From positions 1 through 35,724 of the forward strand of contig CAYMLQ010000018.1 of the NCBI GenBank assembly GCA_964390795.1: a DNA stretch of 35,724 bases, read 5' to 3'. How positions within the stretch are numbered: the stretch's first letter is position 1; each line of letters begins with the position of its first letter. Of the stretch, positions 1-8,552 are shown one piece after another. A program made the position numbers and the translations under genes. This DNA comes from CAYMLQ01 sp964390795 (lineage in GTDB: Bacteria > Verrucomicrobiota > Kiritimatiellia > RFP12 > UBA1067). The notes beneath the pieces are model-generated. The model was not told the origin of the DNA. It saw nothing but the letters and a program-made list of their open reading frames with translations, and ran no database searches.

Positions 1-53
1 GGGTTAAACGAGATAGTATAGACGGTTCACCCCCCGCTGGTCAACGCGGAGTT

Positions 54-3000
54 TTATGGCGTTTCAGACAACAGGATCTTCAGGTCATACGACCAACTGA
101 AGCCATACGGCACCGGCTTGCCCTGCGGGTTGAGGGACTGGCTCTTGTCCGCCCACAGGAAGAAGCCGCGCCCGGCGACGCCGTCGCCCGTGTCCTCGCG
201 CTCGGGCGTCAGCACGCCTTCGTAATCGACGGTCTTCGACGTATGCGTCTTGGGGTAGTCGAACCAAGCCTTGAACGAGCCCTTGAACACGCCCGTCGCG
301 CGGGTTAGGCCGATGGTCAGCCCGACCGTGTTGGTCGCGCCGTAATCCCACTCGCCGTCCTTGTCGGGATCGACGGGTACGCCTGCCTTGGGGGCCGCGA
401 GGCCGGTCATGACGCCCAGCCGGTTGGTCACCACCGCCAGCGCGAGCCCGTCTGGACTCCACCAGGCCGAGTCGTAGCGGTTGGTGCCGACCAGCAACTC
501 CGGCACCGGCTCGCCGTCCGCGCCGACGCTCAGCGTCCCGTTCTTGTAATAGGCATACAGGTTGCCGACCGTGTCATACCACCCGCCGGTCAGAACCAGG
601 CTGCGGCTGAACCCGCCCGCCTCGGGGTTAACCGTCGCCTGCGGGTTGAAGCTCTCCCAAAGGAACGGCCTGGAATAGACACACACGAACATGCGGCCGC
701 CATCGTCCGGCCTCACAAACTCGGCCAGCCCGAACAGGCCGCCGCCCTTGTAGGCCGCCGGCGCGACGTACAGCACCGTGAAGACGCGGCCCGCCTCGTC
801 GAGGATCAGCGTCCCGCTCAGCGACAGCGCCATGCCGTCAGCCAGTTTGCCCGTCGCCTTCACGCCGCCCGCCTTGTCCACCGTAAGGAGCAGGTACCCG
901 CTGCCCGCCTCGGCGTTTTCGGCGATCAGCCCCACCGCTTCGTCCGCCTGTGCCGGCACCGCCCAGGTCTGCCGGGGCAGGACGGGCAGCGCCGCCGTGT
1001 AGTAGCCCGCGTAGTTCGTCAGCGCCGCCGCCATCCCGGCGTCCTTCCAGACATAGCGCCACAGCCGCGCCCAACCGTCGCCGGCCAGCATTCCGTCGGC
1101 CCGGCCCAACGTCGCCGGAACCGTCCCGGTGACGTCGCTGACAGCGGGCAGCCCGACCGCCAGGGAGAGCGGCATCGAGGCCTTGCCCACCGCCGCCGTC
1201 ACCGCGACAAGGAACGCGCCGTCCGCAGCCCGCGACGCGTAGTTCTTCGCGCTGAAGCTGAAGTTCGTGCCCCGCAGCGCCAGCTTGCCCGACACCGCGC
1301 CCAGCGCCGTGACGCTCAGGGACGCCGAGCCGGCACCGTGCGACTCCGTGACCGCCGCCCCGCTGAACGCCCCCTGCGCCCAGGCGGGCAGGACCTCGAC
1401 CGTGAACGTGAAGGTCTGCGAGGCGGAGGTCTTGTTCACATTCTTGGCCGTGATGGTCACGGTCTTGTTCGAGACCGCGGCCGTCGGCACGCCCTCGATC
1501 GCCTTCGTTACCGGCAGATACTTCAGACCGGAGGGCAGCCCCGTCACCGTCACGGCAGGCAAGCTGTCGGACGTGATTTCGAGAGGCAAACGGAAGGGCA
1601 CGCCCACCATCGCCCGCTGCGGGCCGGGATTCACGATCTCCGGCGGCGGCACGTTGGCCGTGAGGCCGAACCACGCCGAGACCGTCACGTTGGCGTTCGG
1701 CATCACAAGGCTGCGCACAGGCGACTGCGAACCGTCCTCCCAGCGCAGGAAGGTGCTGTTCGCGGCTGGCTTCGCGGTCAGCGCGACCTTGGCCCCCAGC
1801 GCATACAGCCCCGCGCCGGTCACCGTTCCCGCGCCGCCGGAGACTTCAGCCGTCAGCCGGGCCTTGACCGTCAGTGTGTTTTTCACTGGAATCGCTGCCT
1901 TGAAGTCGAAATTGCCCGACTGGCTGGCCGTAATGACCGCCATGCCCGCGCCAACAATATGAATCATTTCGCCGACAACCTGCACCACAGCAGGATTGGA
2001 GTTAGAGTAAACAATAGACAAACCTGATGAAGCCCGCGCTCCAGCCGCGAAATCCGGATCGCCAACCACCTTCCCCGGCCATACCGGAAAGGTGATTGTC
2101 TGAGCAGCCGGCACATTGTTGACCCGCAACGTCCAGTTTGTCTCGGTTGTGCCACACTGCTTATCCATAGCGACGGCCACAACCTGCAAATCTAGGAACG
2201 CCACGCCTCGCACTGTGTTCGTGTCCGTCTTGAGTTTGAACGCGCTCGCAATGGCGTTCGGCGCACCCGTTTGCGTCTCCTGTTTCCGAACACCGTCAAC
2301 ATACCAGACGATGTTCGACATCCCGCGCCAAAGCGTGTTAGTGTCGGTGCTGTCGTCGGCTGTCACGCTGAAGGCCGCCGAGACACCCTCGTTGACCGTC
2401 ACCTGTTCGTTAGTCGGCGACCGCATCGTGATTAAGGGAGGTCTGTTGGGGATCTCGACCCATTGGGCATACAACGTGTGGCTCGTGCTGGCCGTCACAG
2501 TGGTGTTCGTCGTGACCTGCGTGCCCGTGCCGTTGACTCCCGACCACCAGCCCGCGAACGCGTACCATGGCCGCACCGGGTTCGGCAATGTGCCGTACGC
2601 CGCACCGAACGTCACCTGCTTCGAGGCCGGGTTGACCGTCCCCTCCTGCGCGTCGAACGTGATGGTGTTCACACGGTCAACGCTAAACTGAATAGAGCCT
2701 GAATTATCGTGGAAACAATTGTGGGCGTCGTCAATAATTAAGATGACATAGTCACCGGCACTTAGAAACAGGTCGACATACTGACCAGAGCCTACTCGCG
2801 CCGCAACTTGGGGCGTAGGCTGGAGAGTTCCGTCTCCCACCTCTGCATCAGGATTCGTCGGATTGTTGTACTCCCCGCCCGTTTCCCACTGAACCGCCCG
2901 ATTTTTGTAGATCAACATTTCTGTTTTCCAACCCCACCACTCAGGGTGGTTGGGCTGCGAGGATTGCGGGCACACTTCGACTGCGCCCCCTGTAATTGTA

Positions 3001-3131
3001 AAACGATATGTGCAGTCCGTGGGCGCAACGAATGTGGTTCCCTCGACTAGCGCGGACACGGAAATTTGCGAACCCCACAAGGACGGGGCATAGCAGGCGA
3101 CAAGGATGCATGTTCCAAGAATTGCTTTCAT
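54..3131 (-). CDS. Large secreted InlB-repeat / Ig-like protein
   Basis: Probably an extracellular or surface protein; its function is unknown. I place the start at the second ATG (3131), giving 1025 residues, because GAGAG lies 5 nt before it and it begins a clear signal peptide (MKAILGTCILVACYAPSLWG); an ATG at 3143 is in frame but less convincing. Domains in rough order: an unassigned N-terminal part; a Listeria-Bacteroides InlB B-repeat at about 155-225 (FAGWW, LYAQW); Ig/cadherin-like segments at about 230-420; a divergent InlB repeat at about 425-490; a putative Ig domain at about 495-585 (GLPSGL motif); and a large C-terminal module at about 590-1025. The last 150 residues of that module recur at the right edge of the window in a SUMF1-domain protein. 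It lies directly downstream of two BspA-type genes on the same strand and may be co-transcribed with them. Confidence 0.85.
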   Translation of the reverse strand: MKAILGTCILVACYAPSLWGSQISVSALVEGTTFVAPTDCTYRFTITGGAVEVCPQSSQPNHPEWWGWKTEMLIYKNRAVQWETGGEYNNPTNPDAEVGDGTLQPTPQVAARVGSGQYVDLFLSAGDYVILIIDDAHNCFHDNSGSIQFSVDRVNTITFDAQEGTVNPASKQVTFGAAYGTLPNPVRPWYAFAGWWSGVNGTGTQVTTNTTVTASTSHTLYAQWVEIPNRPPLITMRSPTNEQVTVNEGVSAAFSVTADDSTDTNTLWRGMSNIVWYVDGVRKQETQTGAPNAIASAFKLKTDTNTVRGVAFLDLQVVAVAMDKQCGTTETNWTLRVNNVPAAQTITFPVWPGKVVGDPDFAAGARASSGLSIVYSNSNPAVVQVVGEMIHIVGAGMAVITASQSGNFDFKAAIPVKNTLTVKARLTAEVSGGAGTVTGAGLYALGAKVALTAKPAANSTFLRWEDGSQSPVRSLVMPNANVTVSAWFGLTANVPPPEIVNPGPQRAMVGVPFRLPLEITSDSLPAVTVTGLPSGLKYLPVTKAIEGVPTAAVSNKTVTITAKNVNKTSASQTFTFTVEVLPAWAQGAFSGAAVTESHGAGSASLSVTALGAVSGKLALRGTNFSFSAKNYASRAADGAFLVAVTAAVGKASMPLSLAVGLPAVSDVTGTVPATLGRADGMLAGDGWARLWRYVWKDAGMAAALTNYAGYYTAALPVLPRQTWAVPAQADEAVGLIAENAEAGSGYLLLTVDKAGGVKATGKLADGMALSLSGTLILDEAGRVFTVLYVAPAAYKGGGLFGLAEFVRPDDGGRMFVCVYSRPFLWESFNPQATVNPEAGGFSRSLVLTGGWYDTVGNLYAYYKNGTLSVGADGEPVPELLVGTNRYDSAWWSPDGLALAVVTNRLGVMTGLAAPKAGVPVDPDKDGEWDYGATNTVGLTIGLTRATGVFKGSFKAWFDYPKTHTSKTVDYEGVLTPEREDTGDGVAGRGFFLWADKSQSLNPQGKPVPYGFSWSYDLKILLSETP

Positions 3132-3147
3132 AGTTGCTCTCATACGG

Positions 3148-3471
3148 TTATTGGTGAAGAAAGTGATGTGTCTTTGAGTGTGTTAGATTGTAGTAATTTT
3201 GAAAAACGTATTCTCCTATGCTGGTAACTGGCAGGCTGATGATGTTATCCGGAATGGTGACCGCGCCACCCGGACCGGTGTACCCCGTGATGGTAACCGT
3301 CGTATTGCCGGGATTCAACTCGTAGGTGAAATCACCGGACTGTAACGCCAATGCAGGTGCAACGCGTGTTAGCAGACATAGTGCGGACAAACAAATAATC
3401 CTGCCGCTCCGTGTTTGCGAACTCGGCAGTCCGATTCCGTTATTCATTTCAGTCGTCAATAATGTATTCAT
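3148..3471 (-). pseudogene. Truncated BspA-like LRR protein remnant
   Basis: A 107-residue reading frame that resembles the first 110 residues of the full-length BspA-like protein just upstream. Both share a cytoplasmic lead, a hydrophobic segment, a (S/F)GDFTYE segment, VTITGYTG and SLPVTSIG or FLPVTSIG. It stops early in the first leucine-rich repeat (after YVFQNYYNLT) with an unrelated tail. AAAGGA sits 5-6 nt before the ATG, so it may still be translated as a short secreted peptide. The two copies have diverged clearly, so this is not a fresh duplication. I read it as a decayed tandem paralogue, but a functional short exported protein cannot be excluded. Confidence 0.6.
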
Positions 3472-3529
3472 TTCAGTCCTTTGTTAGCGATTCAGAAATC
3501 GTGTCGGGAAGAGAGCGGCTGTCCGCGCC

Positions 3530-5278
3530 TCACGGCATGCTGAGTCGATAGAAGCGGGCGGGGTGATTCGTCCAGGCCGGGTCGACGAACGAAGCCGTAC
3601 CCCCTGTGAGCGTGTTGGTTCCAACCGGCGTCCAGTCGGAAGCGCTCAGATCCGTGCAGGCTTCCACCACGACAACCGGGCTGCCGGCGTTGGTGATGCA
3701 GAAGCCGAAGTGATTGGCCTGTACGCCGAAGGTGGCGTCACCCTGAATCTGCGGTCTCCAAAGCGCGGTCGGGCGACCGCCGAATTTCGTCCCCCACCCC
3801 GTCGTTCCCGGCAGATAAAAGACGGTCGCAGGGTTGCCACTTGGGAACACAGACAGACCGAGGCTGGGAGCATCCCCTTTAAAATAGACTATCGTCAAGC
3901 CGGAACAGCCATCGAAAGCATCACTCCCGATGCTGGTGACGCTGCCGGGGATCGTCACGCTGGTCAAACTGAGGCAGTAGCGGAAGGCATTGCGTCCCAA
4001 ACTGGTGACGCTGGAGGGGATCGTCACGCGGGTCAGGCTGCGGCAGGAACTGAACGCGTAGGTGCCCACGCTGGTGACGCTGCCGGGGATCGTCACCTCG
4101 GTTAGGCTGCGGCAGTTGTTGAATGCGGAGCTTCCGATGTTGGTGACGCCGCTCCCGATCCAGAGCGTAACCAGACCGGTGCAATTATTGAACGCGCTGC
4201 GCTCAATACTGGCGACGCTGTCCGGAAGCGTGACGCCGGTCAACGCGGAACAGAAGGCGAACGCAGCGCCCCCGATGCCGGTCACGCTGTTTGAAACAGT
4301 ATAGTCACCCGCTTTGCTTCCGGGACACTGCAGGAGCAGGGTTTGACCCTTGTCGAACAAAACCCCGTCGACACTGCTATAATAGGAATTGGACACCGCC
4401 ACCGATATCGCGGTCAGGCCGGAGCATCGGGAAAAGGCCGAAGATCCGATGTTGGTGACACTGTGGGGAATCGTGACGCTGCCCAGGTTGGTACACGAAT
4501 AGAACGCACCGCTCCCGACGCTGCAGACACTGTTGGAAACCGTGTAGTCGCCAGTCCTTGCCCCCGGACACTGGACGAGACGGGTCAAGCTCTTGTCAAA
4601 CACGATACCGTCCACACTGCAGTAGAAGGGATTGAGCGCATCCACCGTGATCCCTATCAGACGGGGACACCAAGCGAACACAAAGGCGCCGATCTGAGCG
4701 ACTTTGGCCCCGATTGTTACATTTGTGAGGCTGGTGCAGGACTCGAATGCAGAGTCGCCGATGTTCGTGACGCCAACTGGAACCGTCACGCTGGCCAAGG
4801 TGGCACAGCCAGAGAATGCCGAGTGCCCCAGGCTGGCGACGTTCGTACCGAGCATGACGGTGGCCAGGCTGGCACAGTCAGCGAAAGCGCCCTCCCCAAT
4901 GCTGAGGACACCGATCATGGCGTTCGTCAGACTGACACAACTTTGAAACGCATAGCTGCCGAGGTTTGTGACGCTATCAGGAAGCGTGACGTCCGTCAGG
5001 CCGCTACAGCCGTAAAACGCAGAGTCGCCGATGCTGGTGACCGGCAAGAAATCGATCTCGTTGGTGATGACCACCACACCGCCGGAGCCGGTGTAGCCGG
5101 TGATCGTAACCTCGGCCGCCGTTTTCTCATACGTGAAATCACCGAACTGTTCCGCGGCGGCGGGGACTGCGGTTGCCAGCAGGCCAAGCGCCGTCAAGCA
5201 AATGCCGTTGCCCAGCCTTGTCTGCGCGAGCACGTGTTTCACTCCGGCTTGCACACGCGTCACCCAAGATATCATCAT
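3530..5278 (-). CDS. Secreted BspA-type leucine-rich repeat protein
   Basis: A 582-residue protein with an N-terminal hydrophobic export segment (GICLTALGLLATAVPAAAE, about residues 25-43). It then carries about 15 leucine-rich repeats of the Treponema/BspA type, with a 23-residue period such as LTSVTIPGSVTSIGSDAFDG. Two longer inserts interrupt the repeats (around ITVDALNPFY and ISVAVSNSYY, each with a VDG(I/V)(V/L)FDK motif and GDYTVSNSV); these beta-rich insertions are usual in BspA proteins. The C-terminal 90 residues (ending HPARFYRLSMP) are a separate domain, possibly for anchoring or sorting. Family members bind host or environmental proteins and take part in adhesion; the ligand here is unknown. 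The start is the first of two adjacent ATGs after AAGG. A truncated relative follows downstream. Confidence 0.88.
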   Translation of the reverse strand: MMISWVTRVQAGVKHVLAQTRLGNGICLTALGLLATAVPAAAEQFGDFTYEKTAAEVTITGYTGSGGVVVITNEIDFLPVTSIGDSAFYGCSGLTDVTLPDSVTNLGSYAFQSCVSLTNAMIGVLSIGEGAFADCASLATVMLGTNVASLGHSAFSGCATLASVTVPVGVTNIGDSAFESCTSLTNVTIGAKVAQIGAFVFAWCPRLIGITVDALNPFYCSVDGIVFDKSLTRLVQCPGARTGDYTVSNSVCSVGSGAFYSCTNLGSVTIPHSVTNIGSSAFSRCSGLTAISVAVSNSYYSSVDGVLFDKGQTLLLQCPGSKAGDYTVSNSVTGIGGAAFAFCSALTGVTLPDSVASIERSAFNNCTGLVTLWIGSGVTNIGSSAFNNCRSLTEVTIPGSVTSVGTYAFSSCRSLTRVTIPSSVTSLGRNAFRYCLSLTSVTIPGSVTSIGSDAFDGCSGLTIVYFKGDAPSLGLSVFPSGNPATVFYLPGTTGWGTKFGGRPTALWRPQIQGDATFGVQANHFGFCITNAGSPVVVVEACTDLSASDWTPVGTNTLTGGTASFVDPAWTNHPARFYRLSMP

Positions 5279-5502
5279 AAAACCTTGTACCTTTTCTTAA
5301 TCCCTTCGAAGAAACTCACACAACCCGTGGACGGCACCTTGTCAACAGGATCCACCATGTGAAAACATACATAATTCAAAATCAAATTGTGAAGAATAGC
5401 CGATCTACTGAACTGAGCGCAACTGAAAAGGGTTCTTGAAAAGAAATCGGTTTGTGATGGGGGGTGCGAGGATTTATCACGTTTGGTTCACCTTTAGGCG
5501 TA

Positions 5503-5555
5503 GGAGGGGCAAGCGTCTGCTTGCCCGGACGAGCAGACGCTCGTCCCTCCCGTGC
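5503..5555 (+). repeat. 53-nt double-hairpin repeat, copy 1
   Basis: This segment contains two adjacent perfect 8-bp hairpins. The first (5507-5526) is GGGCAAGC-GTCT-GCTTGCCC and the second (5527-5546) is GGACGAGC-AGAC-GCTCGTCC. Their 4-nt loops are complementary to each other, and the outer GGAGG/CCTCC ends can also pair. A perfect copy lies in opposite orientation at 34196-34248. It is intergenic, between a BspA-like gene and the 3' end of the SGNH hydrolase gene. Confidence 0.9.
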
Positions 5556-5607
5556 CTTTGTGCCCTCACACCTCAGGTTCGAGGTCCTCCGTCATCTCTT
5601 GACAGAA

Positions 5608-5703
5608 ATTCCACACCTCTCGATGTGTGGAATTGAAATGCGGCACTGTTTCAAGACAGGCACGCTCACCGTGCCCGCAACCCATGGGCGGGACGCCCAT
5701 GCC
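5608..5703 (+). repeat. Three-hairpin intergenic element
   Basis: Three successive inverted repeats. AATTCCACAC pairs with GTGTGGAATT around an 8-nt loop (about 5608-5635). GGCACG pairs with CGTGCC around a 5-nt loop (about 5659-5675). CATGGGCG pairs with CGCCCATG around a 3-nt loop (about 5682-5701). Together with the double-hairpin repeat just upstream they fill the gap downstream of the SGNH hydrolase gene. The part around GGGCGGGACGCCCATGCCAC resembles a repeat I recall as common in PVC-group genomes (read as GRDAHAT when mistranslated); only one copy is in this window. The remaining part of the gap, 5279-5502, shows nothing I can name. Confidence 0.6.
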
Positions 5704-5719
5704 ACACGGGATCTTGACC

Positions 5720-7021
5720 TCACGGGAAGAGCGCCAGCAGCGCGTCGGCAAAGAGGCTCATCCCGTACGGATTGGGGTGGTTGATGTTGTTCATCAGCAG
5801 CGTCGAATACGGGATTCCCTGCCGCCACAGCCGGCCGTAGCGCAGCGACCCCTCGGCCAGGGCGATGGCGTTTTCTGACGTGAATTTCCGCAGCGCCTTG
5901 ACGTAAGGCCGAGGATCGTCGTCGATGTCCTTCTCGGCTTTCAGGCCCATCCAGTCGGGCCGCACGTAATGCGGCGTCAGGATGATCCACTCCGCGCCGA
6001 TCGCCTTGAATTCGTCGCGGATGCGCCCGTAGCGCTGATACACGGCCGCCTCGTTGAACCCCGCGTCATTCACAAACTCGGACACGATCAGGTCGGGCTT
6101 GAGGTCCAGCACTTTCGTTTGGTAATTGTGTGCGCTGCCGGCCGGCTCGCTGCGGTAGCTGTCGGTGTTGCGGCCGCCCCACGCTTCGGTAATCAGTACG
6201 ATCTCCGCCTTGGGAAAGCGCGCCCGCAGCCGCCGCGCGAACTGCTCCTGCCAGCGGTTCATGTCGCGCTCGGGCAGATAACCGCCGTCGGTCACGCTAT
6301 CGCCCCACGCCAAGACGCGCACCTTGCCGCCCGCGTTGAGTTTGGCCATGGTCTTAGGCAGAAACTTTTCCGCGGGCGTTGGAGAGGTCTTCGGCGCTTC
6401 AGGGTACGCCGCCTCCAGAGCCGGGAACAGGTTCGCCTCGCCCAGCTTCGTCAGCCGCGCCGTCACCCAGATGTTCGCGAGCCGCGTCTCGCCCGCCGCC
6501 AGCGCGGGCGGTTCGGGAAGCGACACGTGCGGCACGCCCTTGCGCAGCACGATCGTCTTGTCCGCGGTCAGCACCACCGCATCCAGCCGCATCGTGCCGT
6601 AGGCGTAGCTCACGCACACCGGGGTCGCCTCGCCGATCTTCCCGCCCTCCAGTCTGCCCACGCAGCCCCACGTCAGTTCGGCCTCGTAATCGTGGCCGCG
6701 AACCAGCGGGTCGCCGCCGGCGGCAAGCCGTACAACGAGCGACTCAGGATCCAGCGCATGCCGCACCGAGCACTCCTGCGCCCGCACTGCGGCGAGCTTA
6801 GCGCCCCGCGCGTACTCCGCTCCCTTCGCATTGAAGACCGGCAACTTCGCGATCTTCTCGTCGGCCACCTTCAGCGTGTCGGGCCCGTCCAAGGTCACGG
6901 TCGCCGCCGCGCCATCCGCCGCCACCTTCACCTGCCAGTCGCCCGCCAGCGTCAATACCGCAGGTGCGGCCGAAGCCGCCATGGCCGCCGCCATCAGTGC
7001 CGCACAGAGGACTGTTCTCAT
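5720..7021 (-). CDS. Secreted SGNH/GDSL-family esterase
   Basis: A predicted exported hydrolase of 433 residues. I choose the ATG at 7021 because it begins a signal peptide (MRTVLCAALMAAAMAASAA); the longer frame upstream codes an unlikely leader. Residues 20-225 are a beta-rich N-terminal part without a recognised family. Residues 235-433 carry the SGNH blocks: block I GDSVTDGG with the nucleophile Ser242, a glycine-rich segment AWGGRNTD, block III VNDAGF with Asn318, and block V NNINHPN with His415 (Asn where many members have Asp). Such enzymes remove acyl groups, often acetyl groups from polysaccharides, and a similar role is inferred here from the carbohydrate-related genes elsewhere in the window. 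It is divergent from the PAS kinase gene and followed by a hairpin cluster. Confidence 0.82.
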   Translation of the reverse strand: MRTVLCAALMAAAMAASAAPAVLTLAGDWQVKVAADGAAATVTLDGPDTLKVADEKIAKLPVFNAKGAEYARGAKLAAVRAQECSVRHALDPESLVVRLAAGGDPLVRGHDYEAELTWGCVGRLEGGKIGEATPVCVSYAYGTMRLDAVVLTADKTIVLRKGVPHVSLPEPPALAAGETRLANIWVTARLTKLGEANLFPALEAAYPEAPKTSPTPAEKFLPKTMAKLNAGGKVRVLAWGDSVTDGGYLPERDMNRWQEQFARRLRARFPKAEIVLITEAWGGRNTDSYRSEPAGSAHNYQTKVLDLKPDLIVSEFVNDAGFNEAAVYQRYGRIRDEFKAIGAEWIILTPHYVRPDWMGLKAEKDIDDDPRPYVKALRKFTSENAIALAEGSLRYGRLWRQGIPYSTLLMNNINHPNPYGMSLFADALLALFP

Positions 7022-7293
7022 TACATGCTCGCTTTCTTTTTGACTGGATATCGTTCGTATCGTGACACAGCCGACTCCGGTTTGCAATCTCTGACGGCGC
7101 GAATCACCGCACAGCAATTCTAATTTTGACTGTTCCGTTCGCAACCAGGCGCGAAATCATGCCCAGGGCGCGTCCGGAGGCCGCGCGCTACCCCTGAAAG
7201 ACGCGCCGCGCAAGGTGGCCCGCGACCTCCCGGGCGCGGATGCGAATGTACGGAGATGCCAAAATTTGAATGGCTGAATCTCCGCAAGGTCCG

Positions 7294-7315
7294 CGTTTCA
7301 GAACCGTTTCAGAAG
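7294..7315 (+). promoter_or_regulatory. Tandem 11-bp direct repeat upstream of kinase promoter
   Basis: CGTTTCAGAAC is followed at once by CGTTTCAGAAG. The period of 11 bp places both copies on the same face of the helix. The pair ends 4 nt before the proposed -35 box of the PAS kinase gene, the usual place for an activator site. The regulator is unknown. Confidence 0.4.
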
Positions 7316-7319
7316 CGTG

Positions 7320-7348
7320 TTGCAGAAGCGCAGCATTCAGCGTAAAAT
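7320..7348 (+). promoter_or_regulatory. Sigma70-type promoter of PAS kinase gene
   Basis: TTGCAG and TAAAAT separated by 17 nt. The -10 box ends 45 nt before the chosen start codon of the kinase gene, leaving room for a short leader with a strong GGAGGAG ribosome binding site. Confidence 0.55.
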
Positions 7349-7393
7349 GCGGGCTATTGATAGGTGCGAGCAACATCACCGGAGGAGTCAACG

Positions 7394-8548
7394 ATGACCG
7401 CAGCGGAAACCAGCTTACAGAGTGGCAGTCCAGACTTGTTTGGAGCGCTCATGGACAATTTCCCGGACATGATCCACTCGGTGGATGAACAGGGAAACCT
7501 GATTTTCTTTAACAACAAGGCGATGGAACTGCTCGGCTACCCGGCGAGCCAGCTGAAAGGGATGAACATCCGGCAGCTCTACGCTCCCGAGATTCTGGAG
7601 GCTGTCGAGAAAGGGTTCCGTGAGATCAAGCAGACCGGCGAGAAGCGCGTCGAGAGCCAGTTCGTCGCCCGCGACGGCACGCGCATTCCGGTCGAAATCC
7701 GCACGCTCGCGATCCGCGATGCGCAGGGCGCGTTCGTGCAGACCTTCTCGATCTCGCGAGACCTCCGTAAGCTAAAGGAGCAGCAGGACAGCCTGCTCCA
7801 GTCCGGGCGTCTGACGGCGATCAGCGAACTGGCTTCCGGCGTCGTCCATGACATCAGCAACCCGTTGGCGTCTGTCTCGCTGGCGACCTCGTTATTAGAT
7901 CAGCTGCTCGTCAACTGCGCGGCCCTGCCGGACGCCGCGCGCGACCAGGCGTCCGAACTCTTGGCGATGGCCAAGGAGGCTGCGGAGACGATGGGGCGGG
8001 TGGTGTCGCGCCTGCGCGACTTCGCATGCGCCGACAAGCAGAGCTCTGTGCCGGTGGATCTTTTCGACGCCATCCACGACGCGCTCTTCACCCTCGGCCA
8101 GCGCCTGTCCAGCGGAAACATCCAGCTGACCTGTCCGTTTGTCAAAGCCAGGCACTGGGTCTTCGGCGACCGCAATCAGATCGTGCAGGTGTTCCTCAGC
8201 CTGTTTGCAAACGCGTGCGACGCCATGGCGCAGAGCGGCGTGCGCGAGCTGTCCGTGGAGATCACCCAGGCCGTCATGGATTCGAGAGCGTATTGGCGCT
8301 GCGCGGTCCGCGACACGGGCGCAGGTATCCGGACGGAAGATCTGGAGCGCGTCTTCAAGTCCTTCTACACGACCAAGCAGGGCGTCAAGGCGACGGGCCT
8401 GGGTCTCAGCATCGCACGGTCAATCCTCACCGAACATGGCGGGGAGATCACGGTGGAGTCCGAATACGGCAAAGGAGCAACCTTCATTGTGTGGCTGCCG
8501 GTCTATGCGCAGCGCATGCCGTTCGGGCAGCAGAGCGCGCCAGCGTGA
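7394..8548 (+). CDS. PAS-domain sensor histidine kinase
   Basis: A soluble two-component sensor kinase of 384 residues without membrane segments. The ATG at 7394 is chosen because GGAGGAG precedes it by 6 nt; a longer frame begins at 7364. An N-terminal PAS domain (about 18-125, with DEQGNLIFFNN and a typical PAC tail) probably senses a small ligand or redox state. A dimerisation/phosphoacceptor helix follows with His152 in the H-box (GVVHDISNPLAS), then an ATPase domain with N-box (FLSLFANACDAM), G1 (DTGAGI) and G2 (GLGLSIA). It has no receiver domain. Its gene ends 4 nt from the convergent end of the REC-PAS-kinase-REC gene, so it may signal to the receiver domains coded there; that link is inferred from position only. 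Confidence 0.92.
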   Translation: MTAAETSLQSGSPDLFGALMDNFPDMIHSVDEQGNLIFFNNKAMELLGYPASQLKGMNIRQLYAPEILEAVEKGFREIKQTGEKRVESQFVARDGTRIPVEIRTLAIRDAQGAFVQTFSISRDLRKLKEQQDSLLQSGRLTAISELASGVVHDISNPLASVSLATSLLDQLLVNCAALPDAARDQASELLAMAKEAAETMGRVVSRLRDFACADKQSSVPVDLFDAIHDALFTLGQRLSSGNIQLTCPFVKARHWVFGDRNQIVQVFLSLFANACDAMAQSGVRELSVEITQAVMDSRAYWRCAVRDTGAGIRTEDLERVFKSFYTTKQGVKATGLGLSIARSILTEHGGEITVESEYGKGATFIVWLPVYAQRMPFGQQSAPA

Positions 8549-8552
8549 AAGA

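Noticed and set aside
5317..5345. TTGACA upstream of the BspA-like gene as its promoter
   Set aside because: The -35 is perfect, but the position 17 nt downstream is TGTGTG, not a credible -10 box.
4343..5362. Plus-strand frame of 339 codons
   Set aside because: Antisense to the leucine-rich repeats; its apparent periodicity is the reflection of the LRR DNA repeat.
5569..5590. T-loop-like GGTTCGAGGTCC suggesting a tRNA
   Set aside because: No acceptor stem, D arm or anticodon arm can be placed around it.
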